A DNA stretch of 33,586 nt from JASSUD01 sp031963365 (GCA_031963365.1 JASSUF010000007.1:1-33586), one strand, 5' to 3'. Counted from the stretch's first letter, positions 8,170-16,925 are shown. Notes: a model not told the origin generated them from the sequence alone. A program made the numbers and translations.

Positions 8170-9669
8170 ATGCATAAATCGGACATCGACACTGGAGAAG
8201 TGCTGTTCACTGGCGGCAAGTCCGAAGCGCAAGCACGACAGTTGGTTCGCGCGGCCGCGTCCGGCGAAGTGCGGCGCATCTATGCTGGCGTTTTTACATC
8301 CAATCGCAATAGCCCCCTTGAGGCAGTGGTTTTGCGCAACTGGGCAGCCATTGTTGGGTACTTGCTGCCTAACGCGGTACTTGTTTTCAAGTCTGCACTG
8401 GAGCACCGCCCAGTGGAGGGTGCGTTGTACGTTAGCCGCATCGGTCAACGCCGACGAACGCTTGAATTGCCCGGATTAGCTATTCACGTCTATCCAGGTG
8501 CGCGCCCTATCTCGGAGCCGCCCTCAGTCGATAATCCGTACCGTGGCATATTTTTGCCGAGCGAGGAAAGGGGAGTGCTGGAAAATTTATCGATTCGCCG
8601 TGGCAGTAAACAGCTAGTCTTGTCACAACAGGCGCTCGAAGAAAGGCTCGAAAAAATTCTAACCATCCGAGGTGAGTTCAAGCTCAACGAGTTGCGAGAC
8701 AGGGCCAAGGTCGTGGCCGACCAGCTCGGAATGCATAGGGAGATGGCTCGTTTAGAAGGCATCATCGGTGCCATGCTTGGCACGCACGAACAAAAGAAGC
8801 TTAAGAGCCAGCTAGCATTGGCACGCGCGGCAGGCAGGCCATACGATCCAGACCGTCTTGATCTCTTTGAGGCGCTGCATGCTCAGCTAAGCGCGGAAGT
8901 GTTCGCGCCCATTCCGGATCCTGCGTCGTCCGGCTCGGCAATGGAAAACTTTGCCTTTTTCGAAGCTTACTTTTCGAACTACATTGAAGGGACCACGTTC
9001 GAGGTTGAGGAGGCAGAGAAGATTATCTTCGAAGGTACAATTATTTTGAACCGCTCGGAGGACTCACACGACATCTTGGGCACCTTTCAGGCTGCAACAT
9101 CAACGCCATGGCGGAATCAATCACCGCAGACGGAAGACGATTTCCTCAGCTGGCTCAAGAACGTGAATGCACTCGTCATGCAAGCCCGGCCGGACAAGGA
9201 ACCTGGCCAGTGGAAGGTGCAAGCCAACCAAGCGGGTAATACACTTTTCGTGTTGCCCGAACTGGTGCCGGGCACATTGCGAGAGGGATTTGCGCGGGTT
9301 AGGACACTCACCGACCCGGTGGCCCGCGCACTGATGATGATGTTCGTCATAACCGAGGTGCATCCCTTTAGAGATGGTAACGGCCGCACAGCTCGACTGG
9401 CAATGAACTGCGTGCTCAGCGAAGCCAAGCTGTGTCGCATCATGGTGCCGACGGTGTATCGCGAAGATTACCTGTTACCGTTAAAGCGATTGACCAACGA
9501 AAAGGATGCGCAACCGTTCATTCGAACCATGGCACGCATCCATAACTGGACTGCGCAGTTTGATTATGCGCAGGACCGCCAATTAGCTCGCGAACAACTC
9601 GCGCGCTGTAATGCGTTCCAGGAAGATTTGAGGCGCTATAAACTGATTTTCCCAAGTGACACGCCGTAG
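8170..9669 (+). CDS. Fic family protein with AbiEi-like N-terminal domain
   Basis: Fic enzymes transfer AMP or related groups to target proteins. This 499-residue protein has an intact active motif HPFRDGNGRTAR starting at His398 and an upstream inhibitory motif SNYIEG (S269 to G274; Glu273 would be the inhibitory residue), which suggests a self-inhibited class II Fic. The first 120 residues (ARQLVRAAASGEVRRIYAGVF, then SPLEAVVLRNW and a conserved Ala/Leu-rich helix) resemble the AbiEi-type antitoxin/regulator fold; that is family inference. GGGAGG lies 7 bases before the ATG. The gene is more GC-rich than its surroundings and is the only intact gene between the ssrA attachment repeats, consistent with horizontal transfer and a toxin, defence or effector role. 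Confidence 0.85.
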   Translation: MHKSDIDTGEVLFTGGKSEAQARQLVRAAASGEVRRIYAGVFTSNRNSPLEAVVLRNWAAIVGYLLPNAVLVFKSALEHRPVEGALYVSRIGQRRRTLELPGLAIHVYPGARPISEPPSVDNPYRGIFLPSEERGVLENLSIRRGSKQLVLSQQALEERLEKILTIRGEFKLNELRDRAKVVADQLGMHREMARLEGIIGAMLGTHEQKKLKSQLALARAAGRPYDPDRLDLFEALHAQLSAEVFAPIPDPASSGSAMENFAFFEAYFSNYIEGTTFEVEEAEKIIFEGTIILNRSEDSHDILGTFQAATSTPWRNQSPQTEDDFLSWLKNVNALVMQARPDKEPGQWKVQANQAGNTLFVLPELVPGTLREGFARVRTLTDPVARALMMMFVITEVHPFRDGNGRTARLAMNCVLSEAKLCRIMVPTVYREDYLLPLKRLTNEKDAQPFIRTMARIHNWTAQFDYAQDRQLAREQLARCNAFQEDLRRYKLIFPSDTP

Positions 9670-9820
9670 CGAAAATTGGAATGCCCACACACAGCTCTTC
9701 TTGCGCTTGTTCGTGTTAAAGAATACTGTATGGGCCTATTGAGTGATAAACAAAATAAAAATTTTCAAAAGTGCCAGTTTTTTGCCAGTATTTCCTCTCA
9801 AAGCCTTATGGATACAGGCT

Positions 9821-9865
9821 CGGACGCGGGTTCAATTCCCGCCGGCTCCACCAAATTAGGTTCCG
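9821..9865 (+). repeat. attR: 45-bp direct repeat of ssrA end
   Basis: This is a perfect 45-base copy of 7588-7632, i.e. the tmRNA T-arm, acceptor strand and CCA followed by AAATTAGGTTCCG. Just upstream, TGCCAGT occurs twice (about 9773-9791), perhaps integrase arm sites. A terminator similar to the left one follows. It marks the right end of the island; the tmRNA body is absent here, so it is not a second ssrA. Confidence 0.85.
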
Positions 9866-9883
9866 GTAGCTCCCAGGGACAAT

Positions 9884-9920
9884 AAAAAACCCGCACAGTT
9901 ATTGGCTTTGCGGGTTTTTT
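9884..9920 (+). terminator. Rho-independent terminator after attR
   Basis: AAAAAACCCGCA pairs with TGCGGGTTTTTT around a 13-base loop, ending in six T residues. It probably was the original ssrA terminator or arrived with the incoming attachment site. The symmetrical A and T runs allow function on both strands. Confidence 0.85.
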
Positions 9921-9921
9921 G

Positions 9922-10098
9922 CAATTGATAGGGATCTAGTGCAATCGCTTGAGCATGTTGAAGATAGCGATCCCCATATCGGAACCGGCCTATGCGCATA
10001 CCGTCTGGTAAAGTTTGTACCCTGAGCACAGCGGCTGGAATACTTTCTAATGCGCCGGGAAGTTGAATATAAATATAAACTTGGCGTTCAGAAATCAT
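9922..10098 (-). pseudogene. HipA-like kinase, N-terminal remnant
   Basis: From the ATG at 10098 the minus strand encodes MISERQVYIYIQLPGALESI, a variable middle, and then FRYGDRYLQHAQAIALDPYQL. This is the N-terminal subdomain of Burkholderia-type HipA toxins, serine/threonine kinases of hipBA toxin-antitoxin modules. After about 59 residues the frame enters the terminator next to attR and the remaining roughly 350-residue kinase is gone. The start overlaps the end of an upstream open frame ending VGSEYDF-stop (the probable hipB tail), as in intact hipBA operons. It is nonfunctional as a kinase; the deletion endpoint coincides with the island border. Confidence 0.72.
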
Positions 10099-10103
10099 AT
10101 TCG

Positions 10104-10180
10104 CTACCTACCATTCTTGGCTTACTTGCTCGCTTTGGACGGCGCGATGCTTCTAAAGCCCTGCCATGCACATCCATGTC
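10104..10180 (-). repeat. 77-bp direct repeat, copy 1 (possible hipB 3' remnant)
   Basis: 73 of 77 bases match 17028-17104, all four differences being transitions. The minus strand of both copies is open and reads DVHGRALEASRRPKR followed by a Lys/Arg/Ser-rich tail. In copy 1 this frame runs into the start of the hipA remnant, so it is probably the end of a hipB antitoxin gene. Between here and 10359 I see no gene. Confidence 0.6.
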
Positions 10181-10359
10181 CGAATTGAACTACCCGCACA
10201 TCGGTATTGACTAAGGTAAATATCTCTTCATTGAGAAGAATTTAATTTATATTAAATCCGGAGGGACACTGAAGCAAAAGCGCATCAAAGCCTTTCGCTA
10301 GTGCCTTCATCTATCCGGTATCGCTTCAGGCCTATGCTTCCCTTAGCAGAGGCTTTTCT

Positions 10360-13300
10360 TTAGACAATTGGGGTCATACCTTCCTGTATGCACACCAATT
10401 CAAAAGCTTGAAGGATCTCATCCATCTTTTTTTTCTCTATTTGACCCGTGCGCCCTGGACCGGCCTCTGTATAAAAATGAAGTTCGTTCCCTTGAACATA
10501 CAGCGGTGCTATATGATCACAGCTGTAGCCAAATAAAAATTCTCTATATAGCGTTTGGATTTGCTCGACTTCCAAGACGGGCAGCATTCTGTAGAGTTGA
10601 TTGAGATTTAATTCTAGTGCTCCCACAATTGAAGACCTGATAGACGCTTCTTTATACTGTAAAGCACCAATCAAGGCCTTGAGGACGTCCTCAGGCAATG
10701 CTTTCTGTCCCGCTAGCGCATGCGCAGCTGCAGTCTTGAGATCCTTATCCTCATGCTGTAAAGCGTCGGTCAAGGCCTTGAGGACGCTCCTAGGCAGTGC
10801 TTCCTGTTCCGCCAACGCCCGCGCGACCTCGGTCTTGACATTTTCTTTTTCATACCATAAAGCGCCGATCAGAGCCCAAAGGACGCTCTCGGGCAGGGTT
10901 TTCTGCTTCGCTAATGCCCTCGCAGCCTCAGCCTTAAAATACCCTGCTTCACTCTGTAAAGCGCCGATCACTGTCCGGAGAACCCCCCTGGGCAGGGTTT
11001 TCTGTCCCGCTAAAGCAATCGCGGCCGCAGCTCTGACATCCAAATTTTGATGCTGTAAAGCGCCGATCAAGACATTGAGGATGGCTTCAGACTGAATTTT
11101 CTGTCTCGCTAACACATTCATAGCCTTAATCTTAATTTTCCAATCTTGATATCGCGCATTGCTAATCAAAGCCTTGAGAGCGGCTTCGGACAATGTTTCC
11201 TGCTTAGCTAATGCATTCGTAGCCTCAGAGTTGATATACCAACTTCGATCCTGTAAACCGTCGACCAAGACATCGAGGGCAGCTTTAGACAGCGCGACCT
11301 TGCCACCTAACGCATCCACGGCCGTAATCTTGACTTCCAAATTTGGGTCCTGCAAAGCACCGATCAAGGCATCAAGGGCGACTTTGGGCAGCATAGCCTT
11401 ACTACCTAACACCTTCACCGCCGTAATCCTGACTTCCAAATTTGGGTCCTCCAAAGCACCGATCAAGGCATCAAGGGCGACTTTGGACTGCGTGATCTGA
11501 CCACCTAATACACACACGGCTGCAGTCTTGACCGCCAAACTCGGGGCCTGTAAGGTGCCGGCCAAGGCATTGAGAGCAGCTTGGGGCAATGTTTTTTGCT
11601 TCGCTAACACCCTCTCGACCTCATTCCTGATCTCCCAAGGTTGGGTCCATAAAGCATTGATCAGGGCCTTGAAGGCAGCTTCGGACTGCGCGGCCTGGCC
11701 TCCTAACGCTCTCGCGGCCACAATCTTGACATTTAAACTTGAGTTCCTTAAAGCATCGATTAAAGCCGTAAGAGCGGCATCAGGCAGTGTTTTTTGTCCT
11801 GTTAACGCCCACGCGGCCGTAGACTTGGCTTCCAAACTTGGGCTCCTTAAAGCATTGATCAAGGGCATGAAAGCAGCTCTAGGCAGTGTTGTCTGTCTCG
11901 ATAACACATTCACGGCCGCAGAACTGACAATCCGGCTTTGATCCTGTAAAGCAGCATCGATTAAAGCCGTAAGAGCGGTGTCAGGCAGTGCTTTCTGTTC
12001 CGCTAACGTGTCCACAACCGCAGACATGCTATCCTCTAAACCACCGATCAAAGCCTCGATAGCTGCTTCGGACAAAACGCTATGAGCACGCAGCGCATAA
12101 ATAATGTCATTTTTTCTCTCCCCAGTTTGCCTCAAGTAGGTGACTAAAATATGCTCCGGGAAAGTATTCTGGCTACCCAATTTGCTCACGACATATTTGT
12201 GTCTGCTCAACCTCATCTCAAAATGCAGCCACCACATGAGTCCTTCTTCTAGCTCCATCACCGTTTCTGGGTTTAAATGACCACGCGCCTCACGCAAACA
12301 TCCCATCATCACCTGCTGGTGACGAGCGCCGATCAGATCGCGCGGGGCTTGTCCTAAGAGCGTAAAGAAATGTTCTACGGTAGCGCCTTTAAGTGATCCG
12401 GCCACCATCCACCACACAATTTCGTAGCGCGGATCATATTTATGCTGGGCGATCAATGCTTGCAGTTGTGCTTCACTGAGCATTAACCCTAAACCAGCTT
12501 GCGTGATGCTGGCAGAATCAAACTGCTCCACGGCATCTGAGTAAGCCTGTAAATGCCTGGCCAAAAACTTAGCCGCAAAGAATTCTTGAAACGTTAAATG
12601 CAGGAAATGATAGTGACGATCTGATTCAGGCAGATCTGTTTCCACGGTATGTAAATAAGAGGTTTTTTTCAGATTTGTGGTGAAACCTAAAGGCAATCGC
12701 CTTCCTGTGGGGAGCAGTCCATTAAATTCGCCTCTGCGCTGGCTCAGTTCTGCCCGACTAAATTCGATCTTCCCAGCTTCTAATCCTTTAAACGCCAAGT
12801 AGCCTAGATAATCGATCTCAACGGCCATCAACTCTTCTAGATCAGCCGCCGACAAATTTTCGATTATGTCGGCTCCCATTAACTGACCGTCCTCTTTTTT
12901 CTCTAAACGCACGCTATCTTTACGCCATAATTTATCGACCATAGCCTTATACAGCGTCGTCATCGTCACTTCTTGATTTTTGGGGAGGTTATCCCAGCTA
13001 TAGCACAGTGCATCCAATTGAATCGGAATATTGACTAAGCCCTGAATCAGTGGAGTACGGTCGATAAACTGCTGAATCGCTGCTTGGTTCGCTTTGGGCA
13101 CATGTCTTTCATTTTGAATATAGGCTTGCACGTTGTCTGGACTAAATCCGATGGTTTCTAGCTCTAAATCCAGATGACCAAGCATATGAGTATTCACCCC
13201 AGCAGGCCTAGATGTGATCACCATATACTTTTTATCGAGAAGTGTTTGTAAAAATCCCCTTAAAGGGCGGCCCCCATTCAACTCGTCCGCCACCTCATCT

Positions 13301-15000
13301 AAGCCATCTAGAATGAACAGTGTTTTGTCTTGATGAGAATGAAAAGCTTGGGCTAACGCTTGCGCTTGGCGACTACCTTGACTCGCAAAATAGTGCTCGC
13401 AGAGAAGTTTTTCTAAATGATGGGCTTGATAGGTTTTCAACTGCCGCAAGGGTATCCACAATACGCAGTCAAACCGATCTTGCCAAAGTTTCTTGTGGTG
13501 ATATTCATAAACCAGCTTTTTACACAAGGTCGTTTTGCCAATTCCCGCTCTGCCATAAATCAATATTCTTTTGGGGGCCTCCGTTTTACCTTCTTGTGGC
13601 TCAAAAAGCTGATCAAGCGCAATCAATTTGTTTGGATTGGTTGCGTCCAGCCGTTCGCTGCTGGGCAGGCGCTCGAAAGTCGCCGCTTGCTTTTTCAATT
13701 CTTCCCGATTTTTTTCCCGTTGCGCCTGGCTTTCAACAATCGCGAGATTGATATAGCAATCTTCAAGCGAAGCGGTTAGGCCCGAGACTCGCTGGATCGA
13801 GAGCTTCTGGCTTTGATAATGCTGATACAGTGCTTCGCGCAGTTCGCTTGAAGAGAGGTTGAGCGGAAGTTGCTTCTGTATTGCCTCCATATACTGCTTG
13901 TGCATTTGGGATAGCTTGCGTGCTTGATCGATCAACTGCGTGCTCAGCTCGGCGTTTATGCCTTTAAAAATGTCTCCTAATAGCTTCGCAAACTCAAGCT
14001 CATCAAATGTTGAGAATTCATTCGCCCAATGGGAAATAAGTTTGTCGTACCCTTGCCAAAACTGGTCCAGAAACGTTTTCACTTCATTGTTGCCGCCTAG
14101 CAGCCGCTCGATCAGCTTAAATAGCACCACGTGCTGACCTTGATTCGGATACACACTTCGTCCCTCAAGTCGGAGAATATCTTCTATCCGAACCGTGGTC
14201 GATGGAATAAAGCCTGACAGGCATCGCTCATAGCTATTGGCTGTTAACGTAACCGGGATAACGCCACGCTCATCCCTCTGCTCCACCCGGATTTGCAAAA
14301 AAGCGATTTCCGTCAATACATGATGAAACCCGAACTTATAGGCCCCCTCTTGGGAAAATTCTCTGAGCACTTCACGGATGGCTGACGCGCTTTGTCGTTC
14401 AAGGTCTTGGCGGTAAGCTTCTCGCAATCGCTGATAAAAATTTTGATAGTGTGGCCATTCTTTCAAATAGTTGCCTAATACCTCAGAGCAGCACACGACA
14501 ACCCTATCGACCGGTTTCACCTCGCCTATTAACCGATCGGGCAGTAAACAAAGCTGACTGGTTAAGATATCTTCTAGCTTGCCGTCCGCTTTCAGCTCTT
14601 CCTGTGAACGTGAATACGGTTGTCTTTGTCCCGTCGGCGTTTGATCGGAATACAGGTTGACGCGCCCGGTAAATAGCTTCTCGATTAAATATTTAGACGT
14701 CTCGGCGCCAGCCTTTCCATGCTTAGGATTGTTGTGCGCATATATCAGAAACAGGCTGGGCTTATTGTGCACTTCTAAGGAGCCTAGCGTCGAAAGCGCT
14801 AGATCAAACAAATAATTCACCAGCCTGCCTTTTTTCTGGATAGACGAAGTCTCTGACGGGGGCAGCGAAAACACGGCGGCAGACGTGGCTGCCTGAGTCA
14901 CAGCCGACGCACCATTTGCAGACAGCGGCTCGGCAAGGGCAGCGGAGGCAGGCCTGGCCTGCAGTTGGTTGTGTAGCAGGGTTGGGGCAATAGGATTCAT
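10360..15000 (-). CDS. NLR-like STAND NTPase: TIR/SEFIR-like N-terminus, NACHT, HEAT repeats
   Basis: This 1546-residue protein has three parts. Residues about 70-265 contain SLFLIYAHNNPKHG, VNLYSDQTPTG, DRVVVCCSEVL and a late VIPVTL strand, which resemble a TIR/SEFIR-type effector fold (inference). The NACHT NTPase follows, with Walker A IYGRAGIGKTT near 480 and Walker B LFILDGLDEVAD near 560. Fifteen consecutive 33-residue HEAT/Armadillo-like units (about 965-1460, consensus KTLPxAALxALIGALQDPNLxVKxxAAxALxGQ) form the sensor solenoid, and a C-terminal block ends in QEGMTPIV. A good AGAGGAG site precedes the ATG. Bacterial NACHT proteins of this type act in phage defence; in an intracellular symbiont a host-directed role is also possible. 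The gene is flanked by toxin-antitoxin and regulator remnants. Confidence 0.88.
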   Translation of the reverse strand: MNPIAPTLLHNQLQARPASAALAEPLSANGASAVTQAATSAAVFSLPPSETSSIQKKGRLVNYLFDLALSTLGSLEVHNKPSLFLIYAHNNPKHGKAGAETSKYLIEKLFTGRVNLYSDQTPTGQRQPYSRSQEELKADGKLEDILTSQLCLLPDRLIGEVKPVDRVVVCCSEVLGNYLKEWPHYQNFYQRLREAYRQDLERQSASAIREVLREFSQEGAYKFGFHHVLTEIAFLQIRVEQRDERGVIPVTLTANSYERCLSGFIPSTTVRIEDILRLEGRSVYPNQGQHVVLFKLIERLLGGNNEVKTFLDQFWQGYDKLISHWANEFSTFDELEFAKLLGDIFKGINAELSTQLIDQARKLSQMHKQYMEAIQKQLPLNLSSSELREALYQHYQSQKLSIQRVSGLTASLEDCYINLAIVESQAQREKNREELKKQAATFERLPSSERLDATNPNKLIALDQLFEPQEGKTEAPKRILIYGRAGIGKTTLCKKLVYEYHHKKLWQDRFDCVLWIPLRQLKTYQAHHLEKLLCEHYFASQGSRQAQALAQAFHSHQDKTLFILDGLDEVADELNGGRPLRGFLQTLLDKKYMVITSRPAGVNTHMLGHLDLELETIGFSPDNVQAYIQNERHVPKANQAAIQQFIDRTPLIQGLVNIPIQLDALCYSWDNLPKNQEVTMTTLYKAMVDKLWRKDSVRLEKKEDGQLMGADIIENLSAADLEELMAVEIDYLGYLAFKGLEAGKIEFSRAELSQRRGEFNGLLPTGRRLPLGFTTNLKKTSYLHTVETDLPESDRHYHFLHLTFQEFFAAKFLARHLQAYSDAVEQFDSASITQAGLGLMLSEAQLQALIAQHKYDPRYEIVWWMVAGSLKGATVEHFFTLLGQAPRDLIGARHQQVMMGCLREARGHLNPETVMELEEGLMWWLHFEMRLSRHKYVVSKLGSQNTFPEHILVTYLRQTGERKNDIIYALRAHSVLSEAAIEALIGGLEDSMSAVVDTLAEQKALPDTALTALIDAALQDQSRIVSSAAVNVLSRQTTLPRAAFMPLINALRSPSLEAKSTAAWALTGQKTLPDAALTALIDALRNSSLNVKIVAARALGGQAAQSEAAFKALINALWTQPWEIRNEVERVLAKQKTLPQAALNALAGTLQAPSLAVKTAAVCVLGGQITQSKVALDALIGALEDPNLEVRITAVKVLGSKAMLPKVALDALIGALQDPNLEVKITAVDALGGKVALSKAALDVLVDGLQDRSWYINSEATNALAKQETLSEAALKALISNARYQDWKIKIKAMNVLARQKIQSEAILNVLIGALQHQNLDVRAAAAIALAGQKTLPRGVLRTVIGALQSEAGYFKAEAARALAKQKTLPESVLWALIGALWYEKENVKTEVARALAEQEALPRSVLKALTDALQHEDKDLKTAAAHALAGQKALPEDVLKALIGALQYKEASIRSSIVGALELNLNQLYRMLPVLEVEQIQTLYREFLFGYSCDHIAPLYVQGNELHFYTEAGPGRTGQIEKKKMDEILQAFELVCIQEGMTPIV
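10600..12090 (-). repeat. 99-bp coding tandem repeats (HEAT array)
   Basis: The C-terminal third of the NACHT gene is built of 99-base units. Several neighbouring units are nearly identical at DNA level, for example around 11330-11390 and 11429-11489, which share long runs such as CTTGACTTCCAAATTTGGGT with only scattered changes. Others have diverged widely. This mix implies repeated recent duplication or gene conversion inside the array. Confidence 0.85.
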
Positions 15001-15219
15001 AAAATCTCCTCTGTTGTTCGCCCTTTTTGCGGTCTTGAAGTAATTAATCTGCGTCGGGCCATTGCATATCCGTTACGCAAAAACATGGTTCGGTACGCAG
15101 AGTAGGAATAAAAATCGTCTGCGGAAATCAGGTGATACCTAGATTTAAGTCGCTGCTTTGGGCGTAGTGATTAAGGCCAATGAATGGAAAAATCTTTGAT
15201 TAAGCGGGTTTGAAAATCG

Positions 15220-15360
15220 TTATGCGGCGCTCATATTGTTCAACCGAGCGACTCCAGCGAGTGTAAAGTCTACCTTTGTTCCGCCTTGAAATATCGCGAG
15301 CCGAGTTGCCCATTCTTGGTCTTCATCTTGGCTGTGATGGATTGGCGAAGTGAAGTACTG
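15220..15360 (-). pseudogene. possible aminoglycoside adenylyltransferase-like fragment
   Basis: A start-less minus-strand frame of 46 codons reads QDEDQEWATRLAIFQGGTKV followed by DFTLAGVARLNN and a stop. The pattern F.xGxKxDxTL resembles the conserved LMLFxDGNKIDLTL block of AadK/ANT(6)-type nucleotidyltransferases. There is no start codon and no flanking homologous sequence, so it would be a decayed remnant. The match is short and only suggestive. The remainder of the 447-base gap 15001-15447 shows no gene that I can support. Confidence 0.35.
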
Positions 15361-15447
15361 TTAAGTAACTGATGTTACGCAGGTATTCAAAAAGCCAATG
15401 GTATGAAAAGTTGGCGCTACAAATAATGACGAATAGAGGCTTTATTA

Positions 15448-16872
15448 ATGGATATCGATCAACTTACATCCTTGATCGCGCAAAAAGAATCCGAAACGCT
15501 TGAATTTAAGACCTCAACAGCCCAGTTAAAGCCTGCTTTTGAAACACTATGTGCTTTTTTGAATGACAAAGGGGGAAGTGTTTTAATTGGGGTCAATGAT
15601 CAGGGCAAAGTGATAGGGCAAGACGTTAGCGATTCTACACGCCAAGAAATAGCACGAGAACTTCGCAAGCTAGAGCCAACTGCCGAAGTTGATATTCGCT
15701 ACATCCCCATCAAAGATAAAAAAATGGTTGTCTCTTTACAAGTCGACGCAGGCACGCACACCCCATACGTCTATGACGGTCGTGCTTTCCAAAGGCATCA
15801 ATCCAGCACTACGAGGATGTCGCAGCCTTGCTATAACCAATTATTGGCGATAGGAGACCAATGGAACTACACCTGGGAAGAAATCATTGCTCCAGAATAT
15901 GACCAGAGTGATCTAGATACAGAAGAGATATACAAAACCGTTTCAGACGGTATACGAGAAAATCGCATTCCAGCTAGTACACAAACAGAAGATATTCAGA
16001 GTATTCTGAAGCGACTTAACCTTATTAAAGATGGAAATTTAAAGCTTGCAGCCATCGTGCTCTATGCTCGGCAAGCCTGGTTAAAGTTAGTGCAATGTGA
16101 AATGAAGATGGCCCGATTTAAAGGTACGGATAAATTAGGAGAATTTATCGATAACCAGCAAATACAGGGCAATGCATTTCAACTTCTGGCAGAAGCAGAT
16201 GCCTTTCTAAGAAGGCACTTGCCTATAGCTAGCATTTTTAATCCCAACCAGTTTAAACGCATTGACAAACCTGCGCTTCCCGTTATGGCCGTACGAGAAG
16301 CATTAATCAATGCCATTTGCCATCGAGACTATGCGGATCGCTCAACAGATATCTCTTTAGCTATTTTTGATGATCGCTTAGAAATCTGGAATAGCGGCTT
16401 ACTACCGACAAAAATTACTGTTGATGATCTAAAGCGTCCTCATGATTCTGTGCTCAGAAATAAGCTAATAGCTCATGTTTTTTATGTGCGGGGTTATATT
16501 GAGAAATGGGGAATTGGCACGAATAAAATGATTGATGCCTGCAAAGAAGAAGGCATTCCCGAACCGCTATTTCAAGAACGCTCAGGAGGTTTGGCGGTCA
16601 TTTTTAGATTTAAAACGCCTATTGGGCAGCCTAGTCATGTATTAAATACAATGAATATTAGGCAAGAAAAGATAATTCAATTTCTTAAAGAAGTAAAAAC
16701 AGCACCTAGACAAGAAATCTTAGAATATCTTGCCTCGCAAAATCTCCCTACGAATTCATCAAGAGCTATTCAGAGAGATTTACAGCATTTACAAGCTATG
16801 GGTTTGGTTTCTCTAAAGGGGCAAAGCAGAAGTGCAGTGTGGGTATTGCAGGAGCATGACGAGGAAGTTTGA
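15448..16872 (+). CDS. AlbA_2 / GHKL-ATPase transcriptional regulator-like protein
   Basis: The 474-residue protein starts with an AlbA_2 (Schlafen-like, divergent AAA-4) domain: ETLEFKTS, then AFLNDKGGSVLIGVNDQGKV, and a strand ending RHQSSTTRMS (about 1-135). The C-terminal half has the HATPase_c_4 block seen in RecG-like regulators: PVMAVREALINAICHRDY, LEIWNSGLLPTKI and GIGTNKMIDACKEEG (about 280-385). A winged-helix-like end (EILEYLASQNLPTNSSRAIQRD) closes it. Such proteins are common on genomic islands and act as DNA-binding regulators or in phage defence; the substrate is unknown. GAGG lies about 9 bases before the ATG. The gene is divergent from the NACHT gene. Part of its 3' end is duplicated at 19081-19143. 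Confidence 0.82.
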   Translation: MDIDQLTSLIAQKESETLEFKTSTAQLKPAFETLCAFLNDKGGSVLIGVNDQGKVIGQDVSDSTRQEIARELRKLEPTAEVDIRYIPIKDKKMVVSLQVDAGTHTPYVYDGRAFQRHQSSTTRMSQPCYNQLLAIGDQWNYTWEEIIAPEYDQSDLDTEEIYKTVSDGIRENRIPASTQTEDIQSILKRLNLIKDGNLKLAAIVLYARQAWLKLVQCEMKMARFKGTDKLGEFIDNQQIQGNAFQLLAEADAFLRRHLPIASIFNPNQFKRIDKPALPVMAVREALINAICHRDYADRSTDISLAIFDDRLEIWNSGLLPTKITVDDLKRPHDSVLRNKLIAHVFYVRGYIEKWGIGTNKMIDACKEEGIPEPLFQERSGGLAVIFRFKTPIGQPSHVLNTMNIRQEKIIQFLKEVKTAPRQEILEYLASQNLPTNSSRAIQRDLQHLQAMGLVSLKGQSRSAVWVLQEHDEEV

Positions 16873-16896
16873 TCAATTTTAGGATACTGCGCGACA
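16834..16896 (+). repeat. 63-bp direct repeat, copy 1 (AlbA gene 3' end)
   Basis: The last 13 codons of the AlbA gene and 24 bases after the stop recur at 19081-19143 without gaps and with only about five substitutions (offset 2247). The pair brackets the IS66 remnant and the Fic-like pseudogene. It either marks a duplication of the regulator gene followed by loss of most of one copy, or a recombination joint. Confidence 0.82.
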
Positions 16897-16925
16897 CTGC
16901 GCGACACTGCGCGACACTGCGCGAC
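16886..16925 (+). repeat. 10-bp tandem repeat, four copies
   Basis: ACTGCGCGAC is repeated exactly four times directly after the AlbA gene. The second copy of the surrounding sequence (19130-19143) has only about one unit, so the array expanded locally. It looks like a variable-number repeat. From here to 17351 the only other feature seen is the 77-bp repeat at 17028. Confidence 0.9.

Noticed and set aside
9821..9865. A second tmRNA or a tRNA gene
   Set aside because: Only the 3' T-arm and acceptor strand are present; there is no 5' half, so it is an attachment-site duplicate.
9676..9885. Open frame of 69 codons at the right end of the ssrA island
   Set aside because: It runs through the duplicated tmRNA end and terminator; no family resemblance and no good start signal. 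Treated as noncoding att region.
10601..11941. Several plus-strand open frames rich in Ala, Ser and Lys opposite the HEAT repeats
   Set aside because: They mirror the 99-bp repeats on the other strand, lack ribosome binding sites, and are an artefact of the repetitive GC-rich coding sequence.
16886..16925. CRISPR-like array
   Set aside because: The units are 10 bp and contiguous with no spacers, so this is a simple tandem repeat.
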